A stretch of DNA of 6,700 bases. It comes from Candidatus Moraniibacteriota bacterium (lineage in GTDB: Bacteria > Patescibacteriota > Minisyncoccia > Moranbacterales > UBA1568). Shown here in pieces: positions 6,592-6,700 of the stretch. The DNA lies in the NCBI GenBank assembly GCA_017992575.1, contig JAGOOJ010000033.1:1-6700 (forward strand), given 5' to 3'. The notes below the pieces were generated by a model. That model was not told the DNA's origin. It saw only the letters and a list, made by a program, of their open reading frames with translations, and did no database searches. The position numbers and the translations under genes are program-made. Each line of letters begins with the position of its first letter. The stretch's first letter is position 1.

Positions 6592-6700
6592 AAAAAACAT
6601 TCAAGGGTTTTACCCTGATCGAACTCCTCATCGTTATCGCCATCATTGGTATCTTGGCGTCTATCGTTTTGGTGAGCCTCTCGAGCGCTCGCGAAAAGGC
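6588..6700 (+). CDS. Type IV pilin / prepilin (N-terminal part, cut by window end)
   Basis: Thirty-seven codons are visible. The product begins with a short basic leader MKKTFKG and then FTLIELL. This is the class III (type IVa-like) prepilin signal: cleavage by prepilin peptidase between G7 and F8, N-methylated Phe as the new first residue, and Glu at mature position 5 (E12 here), the residue needed for assembly. A hydrophobic helix with IVIAIIGILASIVLV follows, which is both membrane anchor and filament core, then SLSSAREKA. The protein should be the filament subunit built by the PilB/PilC motor encoded upstream, although major pilin and minor pilin cannot be told apart from this piece. The ATG at 6588 lies seven bases after a perfect Shine-Dalgarno sequence, the strongest in the window, which supports high expression and hence a major pilin. 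The ATG at 6583 is not usable because it meets TGA after two codons. Confidence 0.95.
   Translation, partial: MKKTFKGFTLIELLIVIAIIGILASIVLVSLSSAREK

Overview
The window is a single co-directional gene cluster for a type IV pilus (T4P) machine. All genes lie on the + strand and together fill almost all of the 6.7 kb. In order they are pilM (37-1152), a pilN-like gene (1171-1698), a pilO-like gene (1719-2468), pilB (best start 2503, ends 4152), pilT (4185-5264), pilC (5296-6504), and the first 37 codons of a type IV pilin gene (from 6588, cut by the window edge). The first 30 bases may be the basic C-terminal tail of an unidentified upstream gene. Gaps between the machine genes are only 18-34 bases with no visible terminator, so pilM to pilC reads as one operon. 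The pilin sits after a longer 83-base gap that has its own leader and a very strong ribosome binding site.

The parts fit one envelope-spanning motor. PilM is an actin-like cytoplasmic protein that docks on the cytoplasmic tail of PilN. PilN and PilO are single-pass membrane proteins of the alignment complex. PilC is the inner-membrane platform. PilB (with a tetracysteine zinc site) powers extension and PilT powers retraction. The pilin is the substrate polymerised on PilC. Having both ATPases argues for a dynamic, retractable pilus (twitching, adhesion or DNA uptake) rather than a type II secretion system. No prepilin peptidase, PilP or secretin PilQ gene is visible in this window.

Organism: the source cannot be proven from the sequence. 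The absence of pilP/pilQ straight after pilO, the short divergent PilN and PilO, the pilin N-terminus continuing as IVLVSLSSAREKA, the moderate base composition and the lack of Shine-Dalgarno motifs before most genes all resemble Candidate Phyla Radiation (Patescibacteria, Parcubacteria-like) genomes. This is inference from family resemblance. The standard code is supported because there is no in-frame TGA in about 2,100 codons.

I do not see a new biological system: this is a recognisable T4P operon. The most interesting local features are the pilin leader (a 15-codon Lys/Arg-rich mini-ORF whose stop overlaps the pilin start, with a 10-base perfect Shine-Dalgarno sequence inside it), a PilP-like SGRPNPF tail on PilO, and a substituted P-loop in PilT.
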